DNA of 64,000 bases, from positions 1,270,926 through 1,334,925 of the forward strand of contig NZ_LN890328.1 in assembly GCF_001458595.1 (NCBI RefSeq), given 5' to 3'. The position numbers and the translations under genes were made by a program. This document shows positions 53,639-63,461 of the stretch, one piece after another; position 1 is the stretch's first letter; every line of letters starts with the position of its first letter. This DNA comes from Clostridium neonatale (GTDB lineage: Bacteria; Bacillota; Clostridia; Clostridiales; Clostridiaceae). The notes beneath the pieces are model-generated. The model did not search any database and had not been told where the DNA came from. It saw only the letters and a list, made by a program, of their open reading frames with translations.

Positions 53639-54676
53639 TCAACTTTTGGTTTCAATTATTTTATTAGATAAGCTCAAAAATTCTGATGTCTTATTTATAC
53701 TAGAACAATGAACAAGTATATTTAATCCTTCTTTAGATTTAAATGAAATAGTTCCATATTTGCATACAGGCAACTGCCTATTATCTTTAAATCTTTTATC
53801 TGGAGAGCCATTTTTATTTACATATTTCCATGTATACTCTATAACAGTAGCATCCCTAGATACTGTTTCACTTTCTACAAAGTGTACAGAATCTATAATA
53901 ATATCCAATGAATTAACATTAATTGCTCCAACCTTGCCTTTACTAATTATTAATATTTTATCTGGTAATATATATAACTCTTCTTTCTTTAATTTAACAT
54001 AAAAACAATCAACATTAGTTGAAATATAAAATGGTGACTTTTTTAAAATCCTAATTATATTTCTTTGTATTGATTCTGATGCTCCTGCATTTATCTTTAA
54101 ATTAGAATTTTTATAGACTTCATTAACCTGCCATATGATTGAATTTCCTTGAAGTATAGATATTAACTTTTTTATATTAGAATGTAACTCAGATTCGTAT
54201 TGATCAAATTCATAACTAAGATTTACTTTTTTAAAATATCTAAAATATATTTTAAAAGGACATAATAAGACAGCTATTATCATAAACATTGGAATAATAC
54301 ATCCCAGTATTATAGAAACTATTAACCCTATATTAAGATATCTATTCATCTGAACTATACTTGTTATTATATTAATAAAATCTGAATATTCTGCTGTTTC
54401 AAAATTTTCAATATCTGCACTTTCAATAGAATATCCCTCTCTTTTCTCTTGAACTATTTTATTATTAGGCCTATTTATAGAATTTTTATTCTTATTACTA
54501 TTCTCTGTAAATGATAAGCCTGTCCCAGGTATTGAATATGTTTTTCGTGTTTGCCCATTTGCAGTACGTGTTACTCTATAGCCTGGAACTCCCCAGCTAT
54601 AACCCACCCCACTTTTACTAAGATTTATTCTAAATCCTCCGCCAAGATTAATACTCTTTCTATACCTAAATCCCAT
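53639..54676 (-). CDS. DUF4236-domain membrane protein
   Basis: I start at the ATG at 54674-54676, which has AAGGAG at suitable spacing; 345 residues. The N-terminal DUF4236 domain is GFRYRKSINLGGGFRINLSK then SGVGYSWGVPGYRVTRTANG, ending in YSIPGTGLSF. A two-span membrane hairpin follows near residues 115-145 (LIVSIILGCIIPMFMIIAVL). The cytoplasmic C-terminal half has VDCFYVKLKKEELYILPDKI. Its function is unknown. As first gene of the McrB/DUF2357 operon (55 bases before the ATPase gene) it may be a membrane-bound component or sensor. Confidence 0.8.
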   Translation of the reverse strand: MGFRYRKSINLGGGFRINLSKSGVGYSWGVPGYRVTRTANGQTRKTYSIPGTGLSFTENSNKNKNSINRPNNKIVQEKREGYSIESADIENFETAEYSDFINIITSIVQMNRYLNIGLIVSIILGCIIPMFMIIAVLLCPFKIYFRYFKKVNLSYEFDQYESELHSNIKKLISILQGNSIIWQVNEVYKNSNLKINAGASESIQRNIIRILKKSPFYISTNVDCFYVKLKKEELYILPDKILIISKGKVGAINVNSLDIIIDSVHFVESETVSRDATVIEYTWKYVNKNGSPDKRFKDNRQLPVCKYGTISFKSKEGLNILVHCSSINKTSEFLSLSNKIIETKS

Positions 54677-54932
54677 TATATACATCTCCTTCTAAATCGT
54701 ATAAATATTAAAGTTAATCAGAGTGCATTTGCTTTAATAACTATATATTTTATGTTTGACCGAATAAATATATAATTACAATCAAATTATACCTTATTTA
54801 TACATTTTAATAAATATAATAACATTATTATAAGTATAACTCCAAAGTTTACATATTTATTTGAAATTTCTTTACATCTGTTGCTTATGTAATGCATTGG
54901 GAATATATGTTCGTTTTTTATTCTAAAGTCTA

Positions 54933-54986
54933 TTTACAATACACTACGTAAGTAATATAATAGAAATAGTATGTTATACGTACGTA
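54933..54986 (+). promoter_or_regulatory. Promoter of the dnd operon with TACGTA palindromes
   Basis: TTTACA (54933-54938) and TATAAT (54956-54961) with 17-base spacing form a strong promoter. TACGTA occurs in the spacer (54945-54950), and the 10-bp palindrome TACGTACGTA occupies 54977-54986 between the start point and the AGGAGG of dndB. These are candidate operator sites, for instance for DndB, which autoregulates in some systems. The rest of 54677-54932 is AT-rich and must contain the promoter of the divergent DUF4236 operon; none stood out. Confidence 0.6.
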
Positions 54987-54997
54987 GGAGGTACATT

Positions 54998-56095
54998 ATG
55001 AAAAATAATTTTTTCTATACTTTTCCTGCAATAAAAGGAAAACAGGCAACTAGGGACTACTTCATAATAATGTGTCCCCTAAAAATATTATCAAAACTTT
55101 TCATATTTAATGAAGATGATTTACCACCTGAACATAGAGCTCAAAGAATTTTGAACAAAAGTCGTATTCCAGAAATGGCTTCATATATAGTTAATAATCC
55201 CAAAGACTATGTCTTTTCGTCTTTAACTGCCTCAATTGATGGTGAATTTGAATTTGCACCGATTGATAAAGAATTTGATGAAAAGATTGGAACCCTTAAG
55301 GTATCTATGGATAGTCGATTACTTATTAACGATGGGCAACATAGAAGAGCTGCTATTGAAGAAGCATTAAAAGCTGATTCTTCACTTGGCGATGAGACAA
55401 TATCTATAGTTTTATTTATTGATGAAGGTTTAAAACGCAGTCAACAGATTTTTGCTGATTTAAATAAACATGCTGTTAATGTATCTAAGTCAATAGGAAT
55501 ATTATACGATTCTCGCGATCCTATTGCTATGCTTACAAAATCGCTACTTGAAGAAAATAAATTCTTGAAACATTTTACTGATAAAGAAAATCCTTCTTTG
55601 TCAAAGTTTTCACCAAAACTATTTACTTTAAGCAGCATTAATCAAACTAACATTAAACTTTTAAATAAATTAAATACTAATGATCCTAAAGTCACCTCTT
55701 TCGTATATGAATTTTGGAATGTATTATGCGATAATATGAAAGAATGGCAATTTGTATTTTCTAAAGATATAAGTTCTGCTCATTTTAGAACAGACTATAT
55801 TAGTTCAAACGGAGTTGTTCTTGAAGCCTTGGGATTAGTAGGAAACTATTTATATAAAAATAATCCTGATAATTGGAAAGAACTATTATCAAATATTAAA
55901 GATATTGATTGGCATAGAACAAACCTTGACGATTGGCAAAATAGAGTTATTGGCCCTACTGGACGTATTGTAAAAAGCGCTACTTATGTTCGATTAACTA
56001 ATAATTTAATAAAAATGAAATTAAATATTCCATTAAGCAAAGAAGAACTTAAGATAGAAAATGAATGTAAAAAGGAAGATAAACAAAATGATTAA
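54998..56095 (+). CDS. dndB: DNA phosphorothioation regulator DndB
   Basis: Start at the ATG at 54998 with GTAGGAGG seven bases upstream; 365 residues. The DGQHR-domain signature is INDGQHRRAAIEEALK near residue 110, with FADLNKHAVNVSKSIGILYD following as usual in DndB. DndB is a DNA-binding protein that modulates phosphorothioate modification and represses the operon in characterised systems. It is the first gene of dndB-C-D-E-A, and its stop overlaps the dndC start by eight bases. Confidence 0.93.
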   Translation: MKNNFFYTFPAIKGKQATRDYFIIMCPLKILSKLFIFNEDDLPPEHRAQRILNKSRIPEMASYIVNNPKDYVFSSLTASIDGEFEFAPIDKEFDEKIGTLKVSMDSRLLINDGQHRRAAIEEALKADSSLGDETISIVLFIDEGLKRSQQIFADLNKHAVNVSKSIGILYDSRDPIAMLTKSLLEENKFLKHFTDKENPSLSKFSPKLFTLSSINQTNIKLLNKLNTNDPKVTSFVYEFWNVLCDNMKEWQFVFSKDISSAHFRTDYISSNGVVLEALGLVGNYLYKNNPDNWKELLSNIKDIDWHRTNLDDWQNRVIGPTGRIVKSATYVRLTNNLIKMKLNIPLSKEELKIENECKKEDKQND

Positions 56096-57725
56096 AATAG
56101 ATATAAATACAAAGGTCAATAATATTTTAGATGAAATGAAAATGGTATATAAAAATGATAAAAGACCTTGGGTTATAGGTTATAGTGGAGGTAAGGACAG
56201 TACTACAGTTGTACAACTCGTATTTACTATGCTTCAGAGCCTTCCAAAAGAAGAAAGACATAAGGATGTTTACATAGTTTCATCAGATACATTAATTGAA
56301 AACCCTATTGTCCTAGGCTTTTTAAAACATAATTCTAAGTTAATAGATGAAGGGGCAAGAAAATCGGATATTCCATTATACACTCATATGGTTCATCCCG
56401 ATTATGATAATACATATTGGACTAATATTATTGGTAAAGGACTTCCAACTCCTACTTCTATTAGATTTAGATGGTGTACTGAACGTCTTAAAATTAAACC
56501 ATCTAATAAATTTATTGAAGATAAAGTTAAAGAAAATGGCGAAGTTGTTGTATTACTTGGTGTTAGAAAAGCTGAAAGTATTGCAAGAGGTATAAGAATA
56601 AAAAACAGAGAAATTGAAGGCTATCTTCTAACACCTCATGTAACTTTGGCAAATACTTATGTTTATAACCCAATTGTAGAATTAACTACAGATGATGTTT
56701 GGGAAATTCTACTTTCTAATAATGGTGTTACTCCATGGGGTAGCAATAATAACGATTTATTTTCATTATATATGGGTGCCGATGGTGGCGAATGTCCATT
56801 TACTACAACAAATGATAAAGATACTCCATCTTGTGGGAATTCAAGATTTGGTTGCTGGGTTTGTACTGTTGTTAATAAAGATAAATCACTAACAGGATTT
56901 ATAGAAAATGGCGAGGAATGGCTTAAACCTTTATTAGAATTTAGAGAGTGGATTGTAACTATTAGAAATAGACATGAATATAGAATGCAATATAGACGTG
57001 ATGGTAATCACTATTATAAAAAACTGTATTTAAATAAGTTGCCTCTTTTAGAGGATAATATTATAAATCAAGATTATATTTTTTCTAACAGTGAAACTGG
57101 TGAAGCTTATATTGATTTAAAAAATTCTCGGAGTGAAAAAGAAAAAGGTAATTATACTGAATCTGATGATAAAGAAAAAATATATTTAGAATTACTTCCT
57201 ATACTTAATGTTGAAAATTCAGATGATGTTATTCTTGATAAATCAAAGATTCAGAAAGATGAAAATGGAGAATATGTGAATGTTCTTGGATATGGTCCTT
57301 TTAATTTTGCAGGTAGACAGCTTATTTTAAGAAGATTATTAGAAGTTCAAAAGCTTATAAATACAGAATTTGAAGATATTGACCTTATTAATACAGAAGA
57401 ACTTGAAGTTATAGATAAGATTTGGGATGAAGAAGAAGATTTAACTCGTAGAACATTAGTTGATTTATACCATGAAGTAATGGGTAAAAGACTTCCTTGG
57501 GATGAATATAAAAAGCCTATGTTTGATGAAGACACAAGAAATGCAATTGAGGTTTTATGTACTACTCATAATATTGATCAAGACTTAATCAATAAACTAT
57601 TAATTGAAACCAATAAATATAAACATTTCACAAATAAAAGTGTTTTAGATAAATCAATTAATAAAATTCTTAATGCAAGACATTTACACAAAGAGATTGT
57701 TGAGGAGATAGAAAATGATAATTAA
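56088..57725 (+). CDS. dndC: DNA phosphorothioation sulfurtransferase DndC
   Basis: I start at the ATG at 56088 (MIKIDINTKVNNILDEM), which has AAAGGAAG upstream; 545 residues. The ATP-pyrophosphatase P-loop GYSGGKDST lies at 31-39 (PAPS-reductase-like fold). Cysteines for the iron-sulfur cluster lie in RFRWCTERLK, GGECPFTT, TPSCGNSRFG and CWVCTVV. DndC activates the DNA sugar-phosphate oxygen or transfers sulfur from the desulfurase in making the phosphorothioate. It overlaps dndD by 11 bases. Confidence 0.95.
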   Translation: MIKIDINTKVNNILDEMKMVYKNDKRPWVIGYSGGKDSTTVVQLVFTMLQSLPKEERHKDVYIVSSDTLIENPIVLGFLKHNSKLIDEGARKSDIPLYTHMVHPDYDNTYWTNIIGKGLPTPTSIRFRWCTERLKIKPSNKFIEDKVKENGEVVVLLGVRKAESIARGIRIKNREIEGYLLTPHVTLANTYVYNPIVELTTDDVWEILLSNNGVTPWGSNNNDLFSLYMGADGGECPFTTTNDKDTPSCGNSRFGCWVCTVVNKDKSLTGFIENGEEWLKPLLEFREWIVTIRNRHEYRMQYRRDGNHYYKKLYLNKLPLLEDNIINQDYIFSNSETGEAYIDLKNSRSEKEKGNYTESDDKEKIYLELLPILNVENSDDVILDKSKIQKDENGEYVNVLGYGPFNFAGRQLILRRLLEVQKLINTEFEDIDLINTEELEVIDKIWDEEEDLTRRTLVDLYHEVMGKRLPWDEYKKPMFDEDTRNAIEVLCTTHNIDQDLINKLLIETNKYKHFTNKSVLDKSINKILNARHLHKEIVEEIENDN

Positions 57726-59874
57726 CAGCATAACATTAAAAAACTTTAGATCATATGAAGATGAAACTACTTTCTCCTTTGCTCCTAAAGATGATAAAAA
57801 TATTGTTTTAGTTGGTGGTGAAAATGGAGCTGGTAAATCTACTTTATTTGAAGCCATTAAATTATGTATTTACGGACCTATTACTTATGGTTACCTTGGA
57901 GAAAATCATAATTACTTAACTAAAATTAAAAATAATATAAATAACAATGCTTTTACAAATGAAAATATAGACTGCTATTTAGCTATAAGTATTTCATTTA
58001 AAGAAGGTACTGAAATAAAAGATTATTATTTAAAGCGTTCTTGGAGTTATGTAAATCAAAGGATACATGAAGATTTTAAAATTTATTTAAATGATAAAGA
58101 ATTAAATAATGAAGATAAATTATATTTTGATAAATATTTAAAATCGGTTCTTCCACCATCACTATTTGATTTCTTCTTTTTTGATGGCGAAGAATTAAGT
58201 GATTTCTTTACAGGTAAAAGTGCTAGTTCTAATTTAAAAGAATCAATACTTGAGTTGTTTAATTATGATACTTTTGAAGTATTAAAGAAACAACTATTAA
58301 GCTATCAAAGATCAAAATCTAAATCAAATATAAAATTAGATGAAGCTCAAAAGAATTTTGATGACTTATCTTCTACTGTTAAAGAAATAAAAATGCATAT
58401 TGAAGATTTACAAAATACTCTCGTTTTAGATGAAGAACAACTTGATAATCTACTTATTAAGAGAGAAGAATCTGAAGAAGATTTTAAAAATAGCGGTGGT
58501 CTTTTAGAAGGTGAAAAAGCTGCGTTGAATTCTGAAATCTCAAAACTTGAAAATGATCGTATTAATATAAATACAGAAATAAAGGATTTCTGCAACGACA
58601 CTCTCCCCTTCTTATTAGTTATAGATCTTTTAAAAGATACTAAAGAACAAACAGAAAAAGAAGAAGCATTAAATTCATATAATGCTATAAGTAAAAAGTT
58701 ATCTGGAGATGTAGTTAAAAATGCACTAAATACTCATCTTCCACAAAATATAAATAAAATTGATTATGATGGAATTGCAGTAGATCTTTTAAATGCCATG
58801 TTTAACAAAAATGAATTAGAGGAAATAGACAATATTTTAGAATTATCTACTGAACAAAAAAATACTGTAAATCATACAATTGATAATATTTTAGGAAATC
58901 AAGAAAAATTAAAAAAATTAATTTTTAATAGATTTAATAAGATTTCTGAAATTACTATAAAAATAAAAAATTTAAGAGAAAAGCTAAATTCATCAATTTC
59001 AGATGATATTTTAAACAATTATTTAGAAACACTACATTCAATAAATACTGAAATTAATACAGTTGAAAAAAATATAGCATTAAAAAAAGCTTCTATTGAA
59101 CATAAACAAAATGAACTTAAAAATAAAGAATATCATCTTACAAGAGCGAGAAACGAGTACACTACTCTACTACAAAATATAAATGTTTTAGATATGTCTA
59201 ATCAACTTATTGAGTATTTAGAAGAACTTCTTTCTAATTTAACTAAAGACAAAATTAAGTTAATAGAAGATGAATTTATAAAAATTTTCAGCATGATTAT
59301 TAGAAAAGATAATTATGTAAATAGTATTGTTATTGATGATAATTTTAATACTACCCTTTATATAAATAAAGATTATACAAGTAATGAACTATTAAATGTA
59401 ATAAAAAATCTTGGATTTGATGAACTTGTAAAAAAATATGGTGCTAAGTTCTTAGAAGACTTATTAAATCATTATGAAGTTATGACAATAGATCAATTAA
59501 AAGATAAAGTATTTAACGATGTTTGGAGTAAAAATATTACTTTAAGTACAAAGATTAATATAAATGACTTTTCTAATGGAGAAAAACAAATTTATATTTT
59601 ATGTTTAATATGGGCAATAATTAAAAGCTCAGGTGTTGAAATACCATTTATTATTGATACGCCTTATGCACGTATAGATGAAACACATAGAAATTCATTA
59701 ACTACTACTTACCTTCCAAACATAAGTAAGCAAGTAATAATTCTTTCTACAAATAAAGAAATCGATCATGAATTATATAAAGTTGTAAAACCTTATGTTT
59801 GTGATGAATACTTACTTCTATACAACACTGAATTACGTAAAACAGAAGTTAAAAATGGATATTTTGAGGTGTAA
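57715..59874 (+). CDS. dndD: DNA phosphorothioation ATPase DndD
   Basis: A 719-residue SMC/Rad50-like ATPase. The N-terminal MIINSITLKNFRSYEDETTF is followed by Walker A GGENGAGKST (34-43) and the Q-loop region. A DndD-typical SLFDFFFFDGEELSDFF follows, then long coiled coils (about residues 200-530), the signature NDFSNGEKQI near 618 and Walker B IPFIIDTPYARIDE near 643. It is thought to supply DNA-structural energy for phosphorothioation. It lies between dndC and dndE, three bases before the latter. Confidence 0.95.
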   Translation: MIINSITLKNFRSYEDETTFSFAPKDDKNIVLVGGENGAGKSTLFEAIKLCIYGPITYGYLGENHNYLTKIKNNINNNAFTNENIDCYLAISISFKEGTEIKDYYLKRSWSYVNQRIHEDFKIYLNDKELNNEDKLYFDKYLKSVLPPSLFDFFFFDGEELSDFFTGKSASSNLKESILELFNYDTFEVLKKQLLSYQRSKSKSNIKLDEAQKNFDDLSSTVKEIKMHIEDLQNTLVLDEEQLDNLLIKREESEEDFKNSGGLLEGEKAALNSEISKLENDRININTEIKDFCNDTLPFLLVIDLLKDTKEQTEKEEALNSYNAISKKLSGDVVKNALNTHLPQNINKIDYDGIAVDLLNAMFNKNELEEIDNILELSTEQKNTVNHTIDNILGNQEKLKKLIFNRFNKISEITIKIKNLREKLNSSISDDILNNYLETLHSINTEINTVEKNIALKKASIEHKQNELKNKEYHLTRARNEYTTLLQNINVLDMSNQLIEYLEELLSNLTKDKIKLIEDEFIKIFSMIIRKDNYVNSIVIDDNFNTTLYINKDYTSNELLNVIKNLGFDELVKKYGAKFLEDLLNHYEVMTIDQLKDKVFNDVWSKNITLSTKININDFSNGEKQIYILCLIWAIIKSSGVEIPFIIDTPYARIDETHRNSLTTTYLPNISKQVIILSTNKEIDHELYKVVKPYVCDEYLLLYNTELRKTEVKNGYFEV

Positions 59875-59876
59875 TT

Positions 59877-60266
59877 ATGGGATTTAGATTAAAAACAAGC
59901 AAAAAGACAAAAGAAATATTTGAAGAAGTAGGTAAAAGTACAAATCTTAAACCATTTGCTTTAAGTAAGATTGCAGTTGCACTTTCATTAAAAGATGAAA
60001 CTTCTATTGATGAATATAAAAATGATGATACAAATGGACTTGAACTTCAAAGAGCTACAGTTACTGGTGAATTTGATTCCATATTTAAATCTCTTATAGA
60101 AGTTAATTTAAATCGTAACATAACTGATGATGAATATTATCCATACTATATGAAACTTCATATGGACAGAGGCGCTGAACTTCTTCAAAATCAATACAAA
60201 TATAGTGGTGGTAATTTAGAAAAATTCTTAAAAAATGCATTAGAAAAAGGAGATTCAAATTTATGA
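59877..60266 (+). CDS. dndE: DNA phosphorothioation protein DndE
   Basis: A 129-residue small helical protein beginning MGFRLKTSKKTKEIFEEVGK. LKPFALSKIAVALSLKDETS and KLHMDRGAELLQNQYKYSGG are typical of DndE, a tetramer that binds nicked duplex DNA in structural work. It starts three bases after the dndD stop and overlaps dndA by four bases (ATGA). Confidence 0.93.
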   Translation: MGFRLKTSKKTKEIFEEVGKSTNLKPFALSKIAVALSLKDETSIDEYKNDDTNGLELQRATVTGEFDSIFKSLIEVNLNRNITDDEYYPYYMKLHMDRGAELLQNQYKYSGGNLEKFLKNALEKGDSNL

Positions 60267-61429
60267 TTTATTTAGATAATAGTGCTACTACTCCTGTTGA
60301 TCCTGAAGTTTTAGATGCAATGTTGCCATATTTAAAAGAGGAATATGGCAACCCCTCTAGCAGATATTATTCTTTAGCGGTTAATGCTCACAATGCTGTA
60401 GAAAAAGCAAGAGAACAAGTTGCTTCATTAATAAATGCAGATCCTAAAGAAATAATATTTACTGGTGGTGCATCTGAAAGTAATAACTTCATTATTAAAG
60501 GTGTAGCTGATTATAAAAAATATTATGAAGAAAGCGGAAATCATATTATAACTTCTACTGTTGAACATAAATCTGTACTTCAAACATGCAAATTCTTAAA
60601 TGGAGACGTATTTTGGAATAAGTCAGAAAAATCAGTAGCAAGTAAATTCTTAAAGAAAAAAAGTGAAACAAAAAAAATTGACCGTGGATATGAGGTTTCT
60701 TTTCTTCCAGTAAATAAGTATGCTCAAGTTGAAGAAGATACTTTTAAAAATGCTATTAAAGATAATACAATTCTAGCTTCATTTATGATGGGCAATAATG
60801 AAATTGGTTCATTAAATGATATTGAAGGTTTATGTAAAATAGCTAAAGATAATAATATACTCTTCCACTCTGATGCTACACAAGCTTTAGGTAAAATAAA
60901 TATTGATGTTAAAAAGCTTCCTGTTGATTTTCTTTCAATGTCAGCTCATAAAATTTATGGTCCTAAAGGTGTTGGTGCTGCTTTTGTAAGACAAAGTGGA
61001 TTAAGTAACTTTAAAATGACTTCATTAATTCATGGAGGCTTACAAGAAGATGGATATAGAGCTGGAACTTCTGCTGTTCATAATATTGTAGGCTTTGGTA
61101 AAGCTTGCGAAATTGCTAAAAGAGATATGAATGAATATATTAAGAAGATATTTGAAATGGAAATTGAAGCTAAGAAAATGCTTAAAGAAAAATATCCTGA
61201 AGTTGAATTCTTGGGCGATCCAGATAATCATATTCCTGGAGTTATTGGAATGCTTATCCCTGGAATAGTTAATGATATGTTTATTAAAGATATGGCTGAT
61301 AGAGGTATTTGTGCTATTTCTTCTGGGTCTGCTTGTGGGATTGGGGAGCCTTCTTATGTTATTAAGGAAATTGGTTTATATAACAAAAGTTCAAATTTTA
61401 TTCGTTTAACCTTAAGTAAAAATAGTTAG
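60263..61429 (+). CDS. dndA: Cysteine desulfurase DndA (IscS-like)
   Basis: A 388-residue PLP enzyme giving sulfur from cysteine. It has IYLDNSATTPVDPEVLDAML at the start, FTGGASESNNFIIKG, STVEHKSVLQTCKFL, and the PLP-binding lysine near 229 in SMSAHKIYGPKGVGAA. The active-site cysteine lies near 358 in SSGSACGIGEPSYV. It is the last gene of the operon, after dndE, rather than divergent or first. It is most likely dedicated to DndC. An Arg/Lys-rich insertion, KSEKSVASKFLKKKSETKK, near residue 120 is unusual for IscS. Confidence 0.92.
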   Translation: MIYLDNSATTPVDPEVLDAMLPYLKEEYGNPSSRYYSLAVNAHNAVEKAREQVASLINADPKEIIFTGGASESNNFIIKGVADYKKYYEESGNHIITSTVEHKSVLQTCKFLNGDVFWNKSEKSVASKFLKKKSETKKIDRGYEVSFLPVNKYAQVEEDTFKNAIKDNTILASFMMGNNEIGSLNDIEGLCKIAKDNNILFHSDATQALGKINIDVKKLPVDFLSMSAHKIYGPKGVGAAFVRQSGLSNFKMTSLIHGGLQEDGYRAGTSAVHNIVGFGKACEIAKRDMNEYIKKIFEMEIEAKKMLKEKYPEVEFLGDPDNHIPGVIGMLIPGIVNDMFIKDMADRGICAISSGSACGIGEPSYVIKEIGLYNKSSNFIRLTLSKNS

Positions 61430-61450
61430 AGATATTAACCTCTAACTATT
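61421..61450. terminator. Terminator after dndA
   Basis: The stem AATAGTTAGAG/CTCTAACTATT (61421-61431/61440-61450) includes the dndA stop and is followed by T-rich sequence. It separates the dnd operon from the convergent KAP gene. Confidence 0.85.
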
Positions 61451-61513
61451 TTCTTATATTAATAAAATAACTTAGATTAACATAAATGAAAAATATTTCT
61501 TAGTATAACAATA

Positions 61514-63397
61514 TCACATTTCTTTTTTTATAATATCTATAATATTAACTATATCTTGTTTAATTATCTCCAAATCATCATAAGATAATTTTTCACTAAT
61601 ACTAATCCTTTTATTCTTAGGTTCAAACCTTTGTGTTGTTACACAATCTTCTAATTTTTCAATTGGACAATTATATTCATTTCTCCATTTAAACAAAATA
61701 TTTAATATATTTTGTTTTGAATCAAAATCAAATCTAAAAATCCATACTCTTTTCTCATTAATAGACAAATATATGTTTACATTCTTTACAATTCCTAAAA
61801 TATAATCTTCTCTATTATTTACATATAGCTCTCCAAAAAACCAATAAACAAAATTTTTTGCTGCTGTATTACCAATTAAATTATTTAAAAATAAGCTTAA
61901 TCTTTTTCCTGTTATATCTGATTTAATATTTGCTAATTCTCCCCATTGTTCAGTATCATCATCAATATCATTACGCACATTTAAGTTACTTACACTTATA
62001 TATAATGAAATATAATAAAGATCATTACTTAATTCTTCAACAGTATTAATATTTCTATCTTTAAAATATAATTCAAATAAATCATATATTTTTTCATCTA
62101 TCGTTTTAATATTTTTCTTTTCTAATTCTTCATTTACATCTTTAATTGTTTTTTCTTTTTGAGCATTTATTACATCTTCTACAGGAGTAAATTTCCAATC
62201 CAAAGGTATCAATTTATTATCTTCATTTTTATCTTTTATAAATGATACAAAAAATTTTTCAATTACATTCCTGCATAAAAGCTCATTAGAAATTTTTTCT
62301 TTATAATAATTGGGATATACCTCACGTATAATACAAAATAATGCTAATAATTTTGTGTTAATAGTAAGATTATTATTTTCTACATTTTTAAATTTCATAA
62401 ATATATAATTTAAGAAAGTTAAATTAATTATTCTCTTTATTCTTCGTGGATTTATATCTGCTGCTATTATTATATCAGATAAAAAATCATCTTTTAAATC
62501 ATTCTTAAAATTCAAAAATGCATTTTTTTCAATTGATATTTGTTTATTATTAACTCTTTTATTCCATAAAATTGATTGTATATATTTTTTTATTGATTTT
62601 GCATCTATAGCTGGAATATAAAATGGTATTTGAATTATTTTCTCTAGATATTCCCTGGAAAAATTATCAATATCAGAAATTGACTTATCCTGAGAGTTTT
62701 CTTTACTAAAATTAATAAATTTCTCATATTTGTTTGAAAGTGCACTTTGTAAATAATTAATATCACACCCCAAAAAAAATATGCAATTTTTTGAATTAAA
62801 TATTAACTTGATTGATTCAATAACTTCCATTACTTTGTAAACATCACATCTGTCTAAATCATCAACAAAAACTACGATCTTTTTCCTTGAAATAAACTCA
62901 TGATTTAATATGTAATTAATGGATTGTTTTAATGCAAAATTGTCTGAAATGAACTTATTAATAACAGCTTTTTGTTGATCAAAACTGAATTTATCAAAAT
63001 CATATTCCATTTTTATTGCTTTTAAATCTAACGATAATTTTAATGGTTTAAAAATTGATTTAATAAAATCTTCTCCAGACTTTTTTCCTTGAATATTGAT
63101 TTTTAACTGCACTTCTTGGTAAAGCTTAGCTAAAAATATTGTAATAAAATTTTGATTCTTTCCATATTCCCATGGATTAATATTAATTGTATAAAAACTC
63201 TTTTCTTTATCAATTCTTGATTTTATTAAATTCATAAATGTAGTTTTACCCATACCCCACTTTCCATGTATTCCAAAAACAAATGGAGGTGTAATTAATT
63301 CATTACAATTTTCTAGAATGTAATTAAATGCTTCAATATAAGGATGATATCCCAAATAATCTTCATCACTTGCTATATCATTGAAAAAGTTAACCAT
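61514..63397 (-). CDS. KAP-family P-loop NTPase (putative defence protein)
   Basis: I start at the ATG at 63395-63397 (MVNFFNDIASDEDYLGYHPY), which has AAGGAG seven bases upstream; 627 residues. Walker A is GIHGKWGMGKTTF (about 42-54) and Walker B IVVFVDDLDRCDVYKVMEVI (about 176-195), the KAP signature DDLDR. INPRRIKRIINLTFLN is typical of the lid region. No strong membrane spans are visible, unlike many KAP proteins. KAP NTPases are linked to phage exclusion (PifA). It converges on the dnd operon and lies 64 bases downstream of the truncated gene at the edge, with which it probably forms an operon. Confidence 0.88.
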   Translation of the reverse strand: MVNFFNDIASDEDYLGYHPYIEAFNYILENCNELITPPFVFGIHGKWGMGKTTFMNLIKSRIDKEKSFYTININPWEYGKNQNFITIFLAKLYQEVQLKINIQGKKSGEDFIKSIFKPLKLSLDLKAIKMEYDFDKFSFDQQKAVINKFISDNFALKQSINYILNHEFISRKKIVVFVDDLDRCDVYKVMEVIESIKLIFNSKNCIFFLGCDINYLQSALSNKYEKFINFSKENSQDKSISDIDNFSREYLEKIIQIPFYIPAIDAKSIKKYIQSILWNKRVNNKQISIEKNAFLNFKNDLKDDFLSDIIIAADINPRRIKRIINLTFLNYIFMKFKNVENNNLTINTKLLALFCIIREVYPNYYKEKISNELLCRNVIEKFFVSFIKDKNEDNKLIPLDWKFTPVEDVINAQKEKTIKDVNEELEKKNIKTIDEKIYDLFELYFKDRNINTVEELSNDLYYISLYISVSNLNVRNDIDDDTEQWGELANIKSDITGKRLSLFLNNLIGNTAAKNFVYWFFGELYVNNREDYILGIVKNVNIYLSINEKRVWIFRFDFDSKQNILNILFKWRNEYNCPIEKLEDCVTTQRFEPKNKRISISEKLSYDDLEIIKQDIVNIIDIIKKEM

Positions 63398-63461
63398 ATT
63401 TTGCTCCTTACTCATAATGTTTATAATATAATTACATTAATTTTGCATTACTATGTATACT

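Noticed and set aside
61085..61429. Missing C-terminus of DndA as a possible truncation
   Set aside because: The protein reaches the active-site cysteine loop and the final FIRLTLSK segment typical of the family, so it is full length.
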